From: Peptococcaceae bacterium BRH_c4b
GTDB lineage: Bacteria; Bacillota; Desulfotomaculia; Desulfotomaculales; Desulfocucumaceae
DNA length: 64,000 bases
NCBI GenBank assembly: GCA_000961595.1
Contig: LADO01000039.1
Span: 1-64,000, forward strand
Reading direction: 5' to 3'
The notes beneath the pieces were generated by a model. The model ran no database searches. It was not told where the DNA came from and was given only the letters and a program-made list of their open reading frames with translations. Of the stretch, positions 8,050 through 16,315 are shown one piece after another. Numbering within the stretch: the first letter of the stretch is position 1; each line of letters begins with the position of its first letter. The position numbers and the translations under genes were made by a program.

Positions 8050-8472
8050 CTATAGATTGTTTTTAATTCTAACCAGAATATCTATCAGCACCTCCTTTTC
8101 ATCCTCCGTAATACCCCTGTAAACGTTGGCAAGCAATTTTTTTGATATATCTTCAAAGTCAGGCTTTAAAGCCTGGCCCACTGGGGTAAGTGAAACCAGT
8201 GTAAAACGGCTATCCTCCGGGTCTCTTGTTTTTTTAACATAACCCATGGATACCAGCTTATCGACCAGGACAGTAACAGTCGGCTTTTCCCTGCTGATTA
8301 TCCTGGCCAACTCTGACATAGGAAGGGTTGCATGGTTAAAAAGGGCTACTAATATATCGCCGTGGCTGGTAACCAACCCCTCCATCTGCCGCAAACTCAT
8401 CTCCCGTATGATGAATCGATTAGCCTTCTCTCTTATTTGTGAAATCAACGAAATTATTTGTTGAGAATTCAT
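8050..8472 (-). CDS. MarR-family transcriptional regulator
   Basis: This is a 140-residue winged-helix protein: a dimerisation helix at the N-terminus, a recognition helix in ELARIISREKPTVTVLVDKL (about residues 55-75) and the wing KKTRDPEDSRFTLVSLTPVG. Matching palindromes lie upstream of its own start (8485-8498) and upstream of the downstream PPOX gene (8018-8033), which points to autoregulation and control of the flavoprotein. Confidence 0.92.
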   Translation of the reverse strand: MNSQQIISLISQIREKANRFIIREMSLRQMEGLVTSHGDILVALFNHATLPMSELARIISREKPTVTVLVDKLVSMGYVKKTRDPEDSRFTLVSLTPVGQALKPDFEDISKKLLANVYRGITEDEKEVLIDILVRIKNNL

Positions 8473-8484
8473 GCCTTTATTATA

Positions 8485-8498
8485 GTTAGACGTCTAAC
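8485..8498. promoter_or_regulatory. MarR operator, copy 2
   Basis: GTTAGACGTCTAAC is a perfect 14-bp palindrome 13 bases upstream of the marR start codon. It has the same arms as the site in front of the PPOX gene, so one regulator probably serves both. Confidence 0.8.
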
Positions 8499-8542
8499 CA
8501 TTGTCAACTATTCATAAAATTTTTAAAAATCTTGACTTTTCA

Positions 8543-8579
8543 ATGTTAGCATGCTAACATTTTTGTTAGCATGCTAACA
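8543..8579. promoter_or_regulatory. tandem operator of the second MarR regulator
   Basis: Two perfect copies of TGTTAGCATGCTAACA (8544-8559 and 8564-8579) stand head to tail, 20 bp centre to centre. A TTGACT box lies just upstream at 8532. The arms (GTTAGC) differ by one base from the neighbouring MarR operators (GTTAGA), which suggests two paralogous regulators with separated specificity. Confidence 0.85.
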
Positions 8580-8600
8580 TATAGTTTGGAGGGATCCCCA

Positions 8601-9059
8601 ATAAAGCAAAACGAAGACGCACTAGATCACTATCTTTCAAAACGCACGCTGTATGAACTGAAAACAACATGGGATGCCATAGAAGATGTTTTTTCTATGC
8701 ATTTTGCCCGTTATGGCCTTTCCTCGGCGAAATTCAACGCCTTGATTCATCTGTACATGGCGGGCGACCAGGGATTAACGCAGTCAGAATTGGGTAACAA
8801 GCTACTGGTTGCCAGGGCCACCATCTCTGGCCTAATAGAGCGATTGGAAAAAGAAGACCTGGTGGTTCGAAAAACTGACCCCGCCGATAAAAGGGTATTC
8901 CTGGTCTGCCTCACGAACAGGGCTTTTGCACTCATGCACGCCTTCCTTCCTGTACACAACGATTACATGCGTAAAGTCATATCCGCTCTCGACAGGCATG
9001 AAAAGGAAGCATTGATTTCACTGCTGGAAAAAATCAGAAAAGGATTGGGATCAGTTTAA
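8601..9059 (+). CDS. MarR-family transcriptional regulator (second), unusual start
   Basis: This is a winged-helix regulator with helix TQSELGNKLLVARATISGLI and wing VRKTDPADKRVFLVCLT. Its start is unusual. The only in-frame ATG (8571) lies inside the operator palindrome, and TTG 8586 has no ribosome site. A good GGAGGG site at 8588-8593 points to ATA at 8601. Either an ATA start is used, translation begins within the operator, or a base is wrong. The next gene follows after 31 bp and the product probably represses this operon through the tandem operator. Confidence 0.8.
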   Translation: MKQNEDALDHYLSKRTLYELKTTWDAIEDVFSMHFARYGLSSAKFNALIHLYMAGDQGLTQSELGNKLLVARATISGLIERLEKEDLVVRKTDPADKRVFLVCLTNRAFALMHAFLPVHNDYMRKVISALDRHEKEALISLLEKIRKGLGSV

Positions 9060-9090
9060 TTTTGTTTGTTTCGAAAAGAGGTTATAACTT

Positions 9091-9891
9091 ATGTCTCAAC
9101 TAAATAATCCCCTGGAAATTTACAAGTTACTCCCAAAAATAAATTGCGGACAATGTCAAGTGCTGACATGCCTGGCCTTTGCCACTGCGGTAATCCAGGG
9201 TCAAAAAAGTCTCGGCGACTGCCCTCACCTGGAGAACAATGTAGTTGAACGAATTGATGTGAAAATAAAAAAACGAGTGCCTTATGAGCAGCAGTTAGAG
9301 CAATTACTGCAACAACTGAAAAAAGAAATCGCCACAATAGATTTTTATTCATCAGCGGAAAGACTGGGTGCATCACTTTCCGGCGAGAAGTTAAAAATCA
9401 AGTGTCTCGGCAAAGACTTTATTGTTGATTCTAATGGGAGTATTACATCTGATTGCCATGTGATTCCATGGTTGATGATACCATTACTCGACTATGTTAT
9501 ATCGTGTTCGGGAAAAAATGTTACTGGACAATGGGTTCCGTTCAGGGAACTAAAAAATGGGATGACATGGATTCCGCTTTTTGAACCTCTATGTGAAAAA
9601 CCTTTTAAACAAATTGCTGATACCCATACCGATCTTTTTGAGATCATTTTACATGTGTTTGCTGGAAAGCCAGCGACGATTAGTTATTCCTCTGATATTT
9701 CGCTTGTTTTACATCCCCTGCCGAAAGTCCCAATCCTCATTTGTTACTGCAAGCCGGAAGACGAACTTGAATCCAAACTCAATATTTTTTTCGATACAAC
9801 TGCGGAAGAAAATCTCAACATACGCTCAATTTTTGGTATTACTGCCGGGCTTGTCAGAATGCTGGAAAAAATCTCTCTCAGGCACGGTTAA
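9091..9891 (+). CDS. Fe-S domain plus DUF3786 protein
   Basis: This is a 266-residue protein. The N-terminus carries KINCGQCQVLTCLAFATAV...GDCPHL, the C-x2-C-x4-C-x(about 20)-C motif of the iron-sulfur domain (PF04060) seen in corrinoid/acetyl-CoA proteins. The rest matches DUF3786, a domain common in anaerobes and of unknown function (central GQWVPFRELKNGMTW). A spaced AAGAGG ribosome site precedes the ATG. It lies between a MarR regulator and a CGGC-domain gene, which suggests a small redox-responsive operon. Confidence 0.8.
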   Translation: MSQLNNPLEIYKLLPKINCGQCQVLTCLAFATAVIQGQKSLGDCPHLENNVVERIDVKIKKRVPYEQQLEQLLQQLKKEIATIDFYSSAERLGASLSGEKLKIKCLGKDFIVDSNGSITSDCHVIPWLMIPLLDYVISCSGKNVTGQWVPFRELKNGMTWIPLFEPLCEKPFKQIADTHTDLFEIILHVFAGKPATISYSSDISLVLHPLPKVPILICYCKPEDELESKLNIFFDTTAEENLNIRSIFGITAGLVRMLEKISLRHG

Positions 9892-9915
9892 AATAACTGA
9901 AAGGAAGTGTTAATA

Positions 9916-10370
9916 ATGGCCAGGATAGGTATTATTACCTGCTCTAACGTAACTCAAGAATTAGGTTGCGTCTCTAGCGTTTGCTTGTCGGAAAAAAGGA
10001 AAGAAAAGGGTTTTTTAAAGACTATCATCCCGATGAAAATTTAGACCTCGTGGGAATAATTAATTGTTCCGGTTGTCCTACCGTCGGTGCTCCTCAAAAA
10101 ATATTGCGGCGGGTTCGTGCTATGGCGAATCTCCAGGTTGAGACAATTCATCTTTCATTTGGCATGACAGCCCTTTGTCCCTTCAAGCATAAATATGAGG
10201 AGGTTATTAAGGAAGCTTACCCGGAAATTAAGGTTATTATGGGTACTCATACGCCTGGGGACCCAAAAGATTTGCAGAATGATGTAAAGAAGTTGTTTTG
10301 TGCCGATCAATTGACATTGGCAGATTTATATTATGAACGGCTTAAAAACCAGAGCCTAACAACAGAATGA
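9916..10370 (+). CDS. CGGC-domain metal-binding-like protein split by a -1 frameshift
   Basis: The first frame starts at ATG 9916 (after AAGGAAG) and reads MARIGIITCSNVTQELGCVS...SEKRKEKGFL, stopping at 10042. The second frame carries KDYHPDENLDLVGIINCSGC...TAL and CPFKHKYEEVI, up to 10370. Joined by a -1 shift, they form one complete CGGC-domain protein (PF08821) of about 151 residues with Cys in ITC, INCSGCP and LCP. The shift point is T TTT TTA (10011-10017), in phase for tandem slippage, and gives ...KGFFKDYH without loss. It may be recoding, mutation or sequence error. Confidence 0.7.
10011..10017 (+). other. in-phase slippery heptamer T TTT TTA
   Basis: In the frame of ATG 9916 the codons are GGT TTT TTA AAG, so T TTT TTA fits the X XXY YYZ rule for -1 frameshifting. 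No strong downstream stem-loop or pseudoknot was recognised by eye, which weakens a programmed event. Confidence 0.5.
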
Positions 10371-10398
10371 AATCTTGCACAAGAAACTGCAAACAAAA

Positions 10399-10427
10399 TT
10401 GTATAATATTCCTTTCTGAAGTATAAT
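10399..10427 (+). promoter_or_regulatory. promoter of the AbrB-PIN operon
   Basis: TTGTAT (10399-10404), a 17-base spacer and TATAAT (10422-10427) stand 31 bases before the likely start codon. GTATAATAT occurs twice, 20 bp apart (10401 and 10421), which could also be the antitoxin binding site. Confidence 0.6.
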
Positions 10428-10457
10428 ATAAGAAATTCGGAAAGGATGAAATTAATA

Positions 10458-10751
10458 ATGTCAGAAAGTTTTACACCAAGTTATTTGAAAAACCAGAAAA
10501 CAAGAAAAGTCCGGGTTTGGGGTAAAGGACAATTCACAATACCAGCGGAAATTAGAGAGCGACTGGACATTAAAGAAGATTCCTATCTGGAGGTATTCCA
10601 GGTTGGCAGGGCAATTGTATTGACGCCGGAAAGGTTGGTAGTAAAAGAACTTGCCGACAGTTTTCAAAAAGAGATGAACAAGAACGGCATTGACCTTGAA
10701 CAATTACTGCAGGAATTAAGGGAAGGCAGTCATGAGTATGAAACAGATTAA
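10458..10751 (+). CDS. AbrB/MazE-type (SpoVT-AbrB fold) antitoxin
   Basis: This is a protein of about 97 residues. The swapped-hairpin DNA-binding domain is seen in KVRVWGKGQFTIPAEIRERL (about 18-40) with the following LEVFQVGRAIVLTPE. The acidic C-terminal helix should cap the toxin. AGG directly abuts the ATG at 10446, so ATG 10458 is the likelier start. It overlaps the PIN-domain gene by 20 bases, as in vapBC operons. Confidence 0.85.
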   Translation: MSESFTPSYLKNQKTRKVRVWGKGQFTIPAEIRERLDIKEDSYLEVFQVGRAIVLTPERLVVKELADSFQKEMNKNGIDLEQLLQELREGSHEYETD

Positions 10752-11160
10752 AGTCTTCCTGGACAGCAGTGTAATCATTGCGGGCTTGGCCTCGAAAAAA
10801 GGTGGTTCTTACGAAGTCTTGGCCCTCGCGGAATTGAAAGTATTGCTTCCTTGCATATGCGAAAATGTTGTAAGCGAAGCATTCCGAAATGTACAAAAAA
10901 AATTGCCCGGTAGTGTGCCATATGTTTACACGCTATTTAAAAAGTTGCCATTAAAAATGATAGATCCGTCCGGAGAGGACATGGCTTTGGCAAAAAAGCT
11001 AATTAACGAAAAGGATGCACCGATATTGGCGGCAGCCATAACGGGAAACGTGGACTGGCTGTTAAGTCTGGACAACCATTTTCTTGAAGCTGACATGGAA
11101 GGAAAGATTAATTTTCAAATCTGTTCGCCAGGAGAATTTTTGCAAAAAGTATTCAGATGA
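10732..11160 (+). CDS. PIN-domain ribonuclease toxin (VapC-like)
   Basis: This is a 142-residue PIN-fold protein. Acidic active-site positions are visible in VFLDSSVIIAGL (D near residue 10), E in VVSEAFRNV, D in NEKDAPILAAAI and D in WLLSLDNHFL. PIN toxins cut tRNA or rRNA. It is coupled by overlap to the AbrB-like antitoxin. Its substrate cannot be told from the sequence. Confidence 0.87.
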   Translation: MSMKQIKVFLDSSVIIAGLASKKGGSYEVLALAELKVLLPCICENVVSEAFRNVQKKLPGSVPYVYTLFKKLPLKMIDPSGEDMALAKKLINEKDAPILAAAITGNVDWLLSLDNHFLEADMEGKINFQICSPGEFLQKVFR

Positions 11161-11305
11161 TGAAGTGATTAATCATCTCGTTAGGGGGCTACCTCCCGTC
11201 GAGTAGGTTCTTCCACAGGCATGATGGATGCGACGTAATATTGTAATATCCCTTCATGCAACACGTGAAACAATCCCCTGTCGCACTCCTGCGGAATCAT
11301 GTGTA

Positions 11306-11359
11306 AAAAGTGTAAGGCCCGTAAGATTCCTGTCTTATTAACAGAAGCCTACGGGCCTT
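11306..11359 (-). terminator. terminator after tRNA-Leu
   Basis: The arms AAGGCCCGTA (11314-11323) and TACGGGCCTT (11350-11359) form a 10-bp stem. On the minus strand it is followed by ACACTTTTTACAC. It lies 14 bases past the tRNA 3' end. Confidence 0.8.
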
Positions 11360-11372
11360 GATAATATTGGTT

Positions 11373-11459
11373 TGGTGCGGCAGAGAGGACTTGAACCTCC
11401 ACACCCGTACGGGCATAAGAACCTGAATCTTACGCGTCTGCCAATTCCGCCACTGCCGC
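11373..11459 (-). tRNA. tRNA-Leu (anticodon CAG)
   Basis: The minus strand reads GCGGCAG at the 5' end and CTGCCGC-A-CCA at the 3' end, a perfect 7-bp acceptor with encoded CCA. The anticodon stem TAAGA/TCTTA encloses the loop TTCAGGT, so the anticodon is CAG. A long variable arm (CCCGTACGGG type) and a T-arm with GGTTCAAGTCC make it a class II leucine tRNA of 87 nt. Confidence 0.95.
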
Positions 11460-11551
11460 ATATTTGTTTTTCGTCCCTGCGGACAAGAAATATAGTAACA
11501 TAGCCATATAGCTTTGTCAACATGGTACTTTGTGGCTTTACCCGGAACAGG

Positions 11552-13012
11552 CTAAAATATTTTTCTAGCCACTCTCTCCAACTGAAGCAGGTTGCGGCAT
11601 TCAAATACGTGGTGGCAGTGAGGCGAGTATATCCCCATGATACTGTCCTCCCTGTCCCACTTTTCCCGGGGGGCGGGGTTCAGCCAGAGCACCCTGGCGG
11701 CACTGCCGGCTATCTCCGCAAAGTGGTCCCTGCCGTCCGGCTTGTAATTGTTCCGGGCGTCCCCCATGACCACCAGGGTGGTTTTATTGTTTATCAGGTG
11801 CATATGCTCATGCCGGAACTGCCTCCAGACCTCACAGTAGTCGGAGAAGCCCGTCTGCCAGATGGAGGTTTTCCTGTACAGGTCATTGACGGATAAGTTC
11901 AGGTCGCCGGCCCGGATGTAAGAGGTCACTTCCTCCACCGCCTCCACAAAGGCAAATAACCGGGTGAGCCGGAATTTGGACTGCATGGCATTCAGCATGA
12001 GGAGCATAAACTTGCTGAAGGGCGCCACGGAGCCGGAGAGGTCGCACAGCAGCACTATCTCCGGCCTGTTGGGCTTCCTGTTCTGGTAATACAGTTTCAG
12101 TGGAATGCCCCCGGTTGCCCCGGCCCTGCGCACGGTACGACGCAGATCAACCCGGCCCGAAGGCGCCGGCCCCCTGCGGTAGCCCAGCCTGGTGGCCAGA
12201 TGCCGCCCCAGCCGCACCAGTTTCTTTTTGATTTCCTCCGCCTGCTCCAGCTCCAGCCGGTCAAAAACCTGCAGCCTGGTATCGGAGCGGGAAGCAATCT
12301 CTTTCCTGGTTTTTTCCCCGCCCTGGCGCCAGCGGCGGCGGTCAAGCTCATCCGCCAGCATTTTTTCCAGCAGTTTCAGATTTTCCTGCCACTGCAGCGC
12401 CTGCACTATATTATCCAGACCGCTCAGCCAGTCTTCCCCTTCGGCCCAGCCCAACTGCAACTTAATACGACGCAGCCATTCCAGTTGTTGGTATTCCTCT
12501 TCATGACCGGCAGGTAGGTTTTCCGCTGATTCTCTGGCCAGTGCTGCCAGGGTGGTTTTGCTGCCTTTTTTTATGGCCTCAATCAGCCTGCCCGCACCCG
12601 ACCGGCCACCGCCGCCTGGCGCTCCGGACGAGCAACCCCGGGAAGCCCCCGGCACACCGGGGATACCGGCTCTTTTTTCCTGAATATCCCGCCTCAGCCA
12701 GTCCTTAATTACTGCAAGCCTGGCCGCAAACACTTCCGGCTCCAGCCGCGGAGGGTTGCCCGGGTCATACTGCGCGGTTTCCGCCGCAGGCAGTTGTCCC
12801 GTGCTGCCATACCAGTACAGGTGATAAAATTTGTCCAGTATGTCCCGGTCTACGGCATCCTTTACCAGCACCGCTTCCAGCGCCCATTTAAACTCCTCGC
12901 GCCCGGCGCCCAGCAGTTCAACCGCTTTCAGCAAAGAGGCGATGTCCCCGGACGAGATTTTCATGCCGGCATCCTTCAAAATGCTGGCAAACTCTATAAT
13001 ATTATGCAGCAT
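11552..13012 (-). CDS. VWA-domain protein, CoxE/MoxR-partner type
   Basis: This is a 486-residue protein. The N-terminal 110 residues are helical, a Gly/Ser-rich linker lies near 125-145, and basic coiled regions follow. The von Willebrand A domain spans about 300-486, with the MIDAS motif DLSGS in EIVLLCDLSGSVAPFSKFML and a later MGDARNNY. CoxE-like proteins work with MoxR AAA+ ATPases to load metals or remodel enzymes. The moxR gene is divergently placed just beyond the next gene. It overlaps that gene's end by 11 bases. Confidence 0.87.
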   Translation of the reverse strand: MLHNIIEFASILKDAGMKISSGDIASLLKAVELLGAGREEFKWALEAVLVKDAVDRDILDKFYHLYWYGSTGQLPAAETAQYDPGNPPRLEPEVFAARLAVIKDWLRRDIQEKRAGIPGVPGASRGCSSGAPGGGGRSGAGRLIEAIKKGSKTTLAALARESAENLPAGHEEEYQQLEWLRRIKLQLGWAEGEDWLSGLDNIVQALQWQENLKLLEKMLADELDRRRWRQGGEKTRKEIASRSDTRLQVFDRLELEQAEEIKKKLVRLGRHLATRLGYRRGPAPSGRVDLRRTVRRAGATGGIPLKLYYQNRKPNRPEIVLLCDLSGSVAPFSKFMLLMLNAMQSKFRLTRLFAFVEAVEEVTSYIRAGDLNLSVNDLYRKTSIWQTGFSDYCEVWRQFRHEHMHLINNKTTLVVMGDARNNYKPDGRDHFAEIAGSAARVLWLNPAPREKWDREDSIMGIYSPHCHHVFECRNLLQLERVARKIF

Positions 13013-14081
13013 TTGCCGTCACCAGGCTGTAAAATTTATTAATTCCGGAAAACCTGTCCAGCATGTTTTCGATATTGAACTGCCCGTCCTGTAAGACTGA
13101 CAATACTACCAATTCCCTGTCCCTGATATTATACCTGGCCTCCATATTGTCGCCGGTATATACAAACAGGAAGAAGTCATCTGCCTTGGTGAAGCCCAGC
13201 TTTTGCACCAGCACCTGGGGGGACAGCAGCAGCCGGCTCACCTTCCCGCTAATACGCAGGCTTTTTATATTCAGAAGTTCCAGGGCCGGGGTTATTACAC
13301 CCGGGTCAATGCTGGCCGGGTCTTCCACCTGCAGGAAAACATCAATATTTTTCGCATTGGCCTGGCGTTTAAACTCGATCCGCCCGGCTTCCCCACCCAG
13401 TAACACCATAAAAGTTTCATCCTCCGCCCGGTACACCACTTCCCTGGGGCAGCGGTTGATAAAACTGCTATACGCCTCCGGCCCGGCTACGGAATGCCCC
13501 TCGGCCACGGCCTCCGAAACGTCCGGGCCAGGCGGAGCAGCGCCGGCCTCACCGGTGAATACCTCCAGTAGCCTGTTCAGCGCTACCTTCTCCAGGCAGG
13601 CCCGGCAGTGCCATTCGCTTTCCCGGAAATGGCCGGCAAATTTAACCCTGGCCACGGCCAGACCGCCCTGCACCATTATTTCGCACCAGGCCATCACCGC
13701 CACATCCCGGGACTGCCAGGAGGGCTCGAAAAGGCCGGCCAGTTCTCCCCTCTCCAGATCAATATGCTCCAGTTTGTTTAGACCCGGTATAATCCGGTTG
13801 ATAGGCCGGGAGGAAGCCGTAATCAGTATTTTCTGGTCTGTTACCAACTCATAAAAGGCCGGGGCGAAGGGAACCGGCCTTACGGTAAATAAGGTTTTAA
13901 CCACCCTGTCCGCCAGTTCAACCCGCCGGGTGGTAAAAAGCATATAGTCTGCTCCCAGTTCCAGCTCCGCGCCTTCAGCCCGGACAATGTCCCCTATGGC
14001 GTTAAAATCTCTTTCCTTCGCCAGAAAGGTGAGCAAATCAGCTTTTTTATCCATCTGCCTGGTCAGAATTTCTATCTTCAT
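13002..14081 (-). CDS. unknown protein between VWA and MoxR genes
   Basis: This is a 359-residue protein with no signal peptide or membrane helix. I do not recognise a family. It is acidic and strand-rich, with one C-x2-C (WHCRACLEKVAL, about residue 160) and a linker rich in Ala/Pro/Gly near 180. A TGGAG site precedes the ATG. It is translationally coupled to the VWA gene and divergent from moxR, so it probably belongs to the same chaperone or remodelling set, as client, adaptor or regulator (inference). Confidence 0.75.
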   Translation of the reverse strand: MKIEILTRQMDKKADLLTFLAKERDFNAIGDIVRAEGAELELGADYMLFTTRRVELADRVVKTLFTVRPVPFAPAFYELVTDQKILITASSRPINRIIPGLNKLEHIDLERGELAGLFEPSWQSRDVAVMAWCEIMVQGGLAVARVKFAGHFRESEWHCRACLEKVALNRLLEVFTGEAGAAPPGPDVSEAVAEGHSVAGPEAYSSFINRCPREVVYRAEDETFMVLLGGEAGRIEFKRQANAKNIDVFLQVEDPASIDPGVITPALELLNIKSLRISGKVSRLLLSPQVLVQKLGFTKADDFFLFVYTGDNMEARYNIRDRELVVLSVLQDGQFNIENMLDRFSGINKFYSLVTANAA

Positions 14082-14167
14082 CAGTCAACTCCAGATTTTT
14101 TTGAAATTTTATCACGGAACCGGCGGGAATGGCTATATAATATATTTGTGTTTATGATGTAAACGGG

Positions 14168-15145
14168 GTGTCTGCGGTGTTTGAGAGTGTCGACATAGTG
14201 ATGGACTCCTTAATGGCAGCGGGATATATTGCCCGGCGCAGGGTGGCGGCCACGGTGTTCCTGGCCGGTAAAATGAAAAAGCCCCTGCTGGTGGAAGGTC
14301 CGGCGGGGGTGGGTAAAACCGAACTGGCCAATGCTCTGGCCAGAGCATTGAGCACAGAGCTAATCAGACTGCAGTGCTATCCGGGGCTGGACGAAAGCAA
14401 AGCCCTTTACGAGTGGAACTATCAGAAGCAGCTTCTTTATATACAGTCCCAAAGATCGGACTGGCGGGAGGTCAAGTCCGGGGTATACACGCCTGACTTT
14501 CTGCTGGACAGGCCGGTGCTGAAGGCCTTTACCTCTCCTAAGCCGGTGGTATTACTCATCGACGAGGTGGACAAAAGTGACGACGAGCTGGAAAGTTTTT
14601 TGCTGGAGGCGCTTTCTGACTATCAGGTGAGCATACCGGAATACGGCACCATTTCGGCCAGGCAGATCCCGTACGTTGTCATCACCAGCAACAACTCCAG
14701 GGATTTGAGCGACGCTTTGAAAAGGCGCTGCCTGCACCTTTATATACACTACCCCACCCCGGAAGAGGAAGAGGCCCTGATTCAGATTAACCTGCCCGGC
14801 ATTAGCAGTTCGCTGTCCCGCCAGGTGGCCGAATTTGTGGCGTCGGTAAGAAGAATGCCCCTGAAAAAACACCCCGGTGTCGCCGAAACCATCGACTGGG
14901 CTAGGGCGCTGATTACTATGGACGCCTCCGGTTTAACCCCCGGGATAGCACAAGATACCCTAAACGCCCTGCTCAAATACGAGGACGACATGTTAAGGGT
15001 CACGGAAAAACTGGACGGGCTCATTACCTCCCCCCGGGCCGGCGACAAAGTCGGAAATCCCGGAAAAACGCAGCAAATACTAGCAACCGCTTCTGGAACC
15101 ACCGGGACAGGCAATGGACCCGATTTATCCAGATTCGACTTCTAG
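14168..15145 (+). CDS. MoxR-family AAA+ ATPase
   Basis: This is a 325-residue AAA+ protein. The Walker A motif is GPAGVGKTEL (about residues 43-52) and Walker B is VVLLIDEVDKSDDELESFLL (about 125). Sensor 1 lies in VVITSNNSRDLSDALKRRC, with an arginine finger. The C-terminal lid carries LKKHPGVAETIDWARAL. MoxR ATPases pair with VWA proteins, here divergently transcribed 86 bp away. Starts at GTG 14168 or GTG 14177 are both possible. Its end overlaps the convergent YjbQ gene by four bases. Confidence 0.9.
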   Translation: MSAVFESVDIVMDSLMAAGYIARRRVAATVFLAGKMKKPLLVEGPAGVGKTELANALARALSTELIRLQCYPGLDESKALYEWNYQKQLLYIQSQRSDWREVKSGVYTPDFLLDRPVLKAFTSPKPVVLLIDEVDKSDDELESFLLEALSDYQVSIPEYGTISARQIPYVVITSNNSRDLSDALKRRCLHLYIHYPTPEEEEALIQINLPGISSSLSRQVAEFVASVRRMPLKKHPGVAETIDWARALITMDASGLTPGIAQDTLNALLKYEDDMLRVTEKLDGLITSPRAGDKVGNPGKTQQILATASGTTGTGNGPDLSRFDF

Positions 15146-15543
15146 CAGCAGGAAATAATTTTCACACTAACGGTGCGTTTCCTCGGCCCGTCAAATTCGC
15201 AGAAAAAAACACCCTGCCAGGTTCCCAGGTCCGCCTGACCGCCCGTCACCGAAATGTTTACCGAAGATCCCACCAGCACAGCTTTAATGTGAGCGTCTGA
15301 ATTCCCTTCGCTGTGCCTGTAGTCCCCCGCCAGGGGGGACAGTATCTCCAGCCTTTTAAGTATATCCGCCGGCACCGTAGGGTCGGCGTTTTCGTTGATC
15401 GTCACCGCCGCTGTGGTGTGGGGCACGTAGACGCAACACAATCCCTCAACTACCCCGCTTTCGGCAATGACATCCCTAACCCGTCCGGTTATATCCACAA
15501 ACTGATTCCTGGCCGAGGTTTTAATCTGAAATGACCTGTTCAT
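15142..15543 (-). CDS. YjbQ/UPF0047 family protein
   Basis: This is a protein of about 133 residues. YVPHTTAAVTINENADPTV, then a conserved HSEGNSDAHIKAVLVGSS and GTWQGVFFCEFDGPRKR, are the signature blocks of YjbQ (UPF0047), which has weak thiamine-phosphate synthase activity in E. coli but an unsettled role. GAGG six bases before ATG 15543 makes this a better start than 15570. Confidence 0.92.
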   Translation of the reverse strand: MNRSFQIKTSARNQFVDITGRVRDVIAESGVVEGLCCVYVPHTTAAVTINENADPTVPADILKRLEILSPLAGDYRHSEGNSDAHIKAVLVGSSVNISVTGGQADLGTWQGVFFCEFDGPRKRTVSVKIISCC

Positions 15544-15610
15544 ATATTCCCTCAGTTCCGGCAAAAGCAAGACTACATCCTTGCTTACACCATGGGCTTT
15601 TCCATACTAA

Positions 15611-15640
15611 TCTAAAAACGCCGGTGCTGACCGGCGTTTT
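15611..15640 (-). terminator. bidirectional-type terminator after rex
   Basis: AAAACGCCGGT and ACCGGCGTTTT form an 11-bp stem with a 4-base loop, flanked by A and T runs on the two sides. It is 31 bases past the rex stop. Confidence 0.85.
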
Positions 15641-15670
15641 GTATATCAGGGTATTATGAGCATCCTTATC

Positions 15671-16315
15671 CTACAAGTTTTGTGCCGCCCTGAAACCAAG
15701 GTTAAAGGTGAGTATTTCCAGCTTTACGGACAAATCAACATTTCTTACTTCCACATAGTCCGGCACATTCAGGGCTATGGTAGAAAAATTCATAATGGCC
15801 TGGATATCGTTTGCCACCATAATATCGGCTATACCCTGGGCTCCGCCGGGAGGTACGGCAATAATTCCTATCCTGACGTTGTTCTCCTTAATCACCCTGG
15901 GAATTTCCTCCAAAGGCATAACATCCAACTCGTTAATCTTCTTGCCTATCTTGGTCAGGTCGTCGTCAAAAACGCCCACGATGGTAAATCCCCGATCATC
16001 AAATCCCTTGTATGTACAAAGTGCATAGCCCAGGTTGCCAGCCCCCACCAGTATTAAATTCCAGTGACGGTCAAGGCCCAGTATTTTAAGGGTGTATCTC
16101 ATCAGATCCTTTACGTTGTAACCCACGCCCCGTGTGCCAAACTCGCCGAAATATGCAAGGTCTTTTCTAACCTGAGCCGGGCTTACACCCACACCCTCAG
16201 CAATTTCACCCGAGGACACCGTGATCACCCCGTTGCGATCCAGCCTTTCCAAATATCTTGAATAAACTGACAACCTGGTGACTGTGGCCTCCGGAACCCT
16301 GAGTGTCTTCACCAA
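15671..16315 (-). CDS. rex: redox-sensing transcriptional repressor Rex
   Basis: This is a 214-residue protein. The N-terminal winged helix (about 1-80) contains [18 protein letters not shown], the hallmark Rex recognition segment. A Rossmann domain follows, with the NAD(H) motif [12 protein letters not shown] near residue 90. Rex senses the NADH/NAD ratio and represses fermentative and respiratory genes. The GTG start has AAGGAGG eight bases upstream. No clear Rex operator was found in this window; a degenerate candidate lies in the upstream region. Confidence 0.97.
   Translation of the reverse strand: MVKTLRVPEATVTRLSVYSRYLERLDRNGVITVSSGEIAEGVGVSPAQVRKDLAYFGEFGTRGVGYNVKDLMRYTLKILGLDRHWNLILVGAGNLGYALCTYKGFDDRGFTIVGVFDDDLTKIGKKINELDVMPLEEIPRVIKENNVRIGIIAVPPGGAQGIADIMVANDIQAIMNFSTIALNVPDYVEVRNVDLSVKLEILTFNLGFRAAQNL

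Noticed and set aside
9916-10370. selenoprotein explanation for the split CGGC gene
   Set aside because: The upstream frame ends with TAG, not TGA, and a -1 shift restores the family pattern directly.
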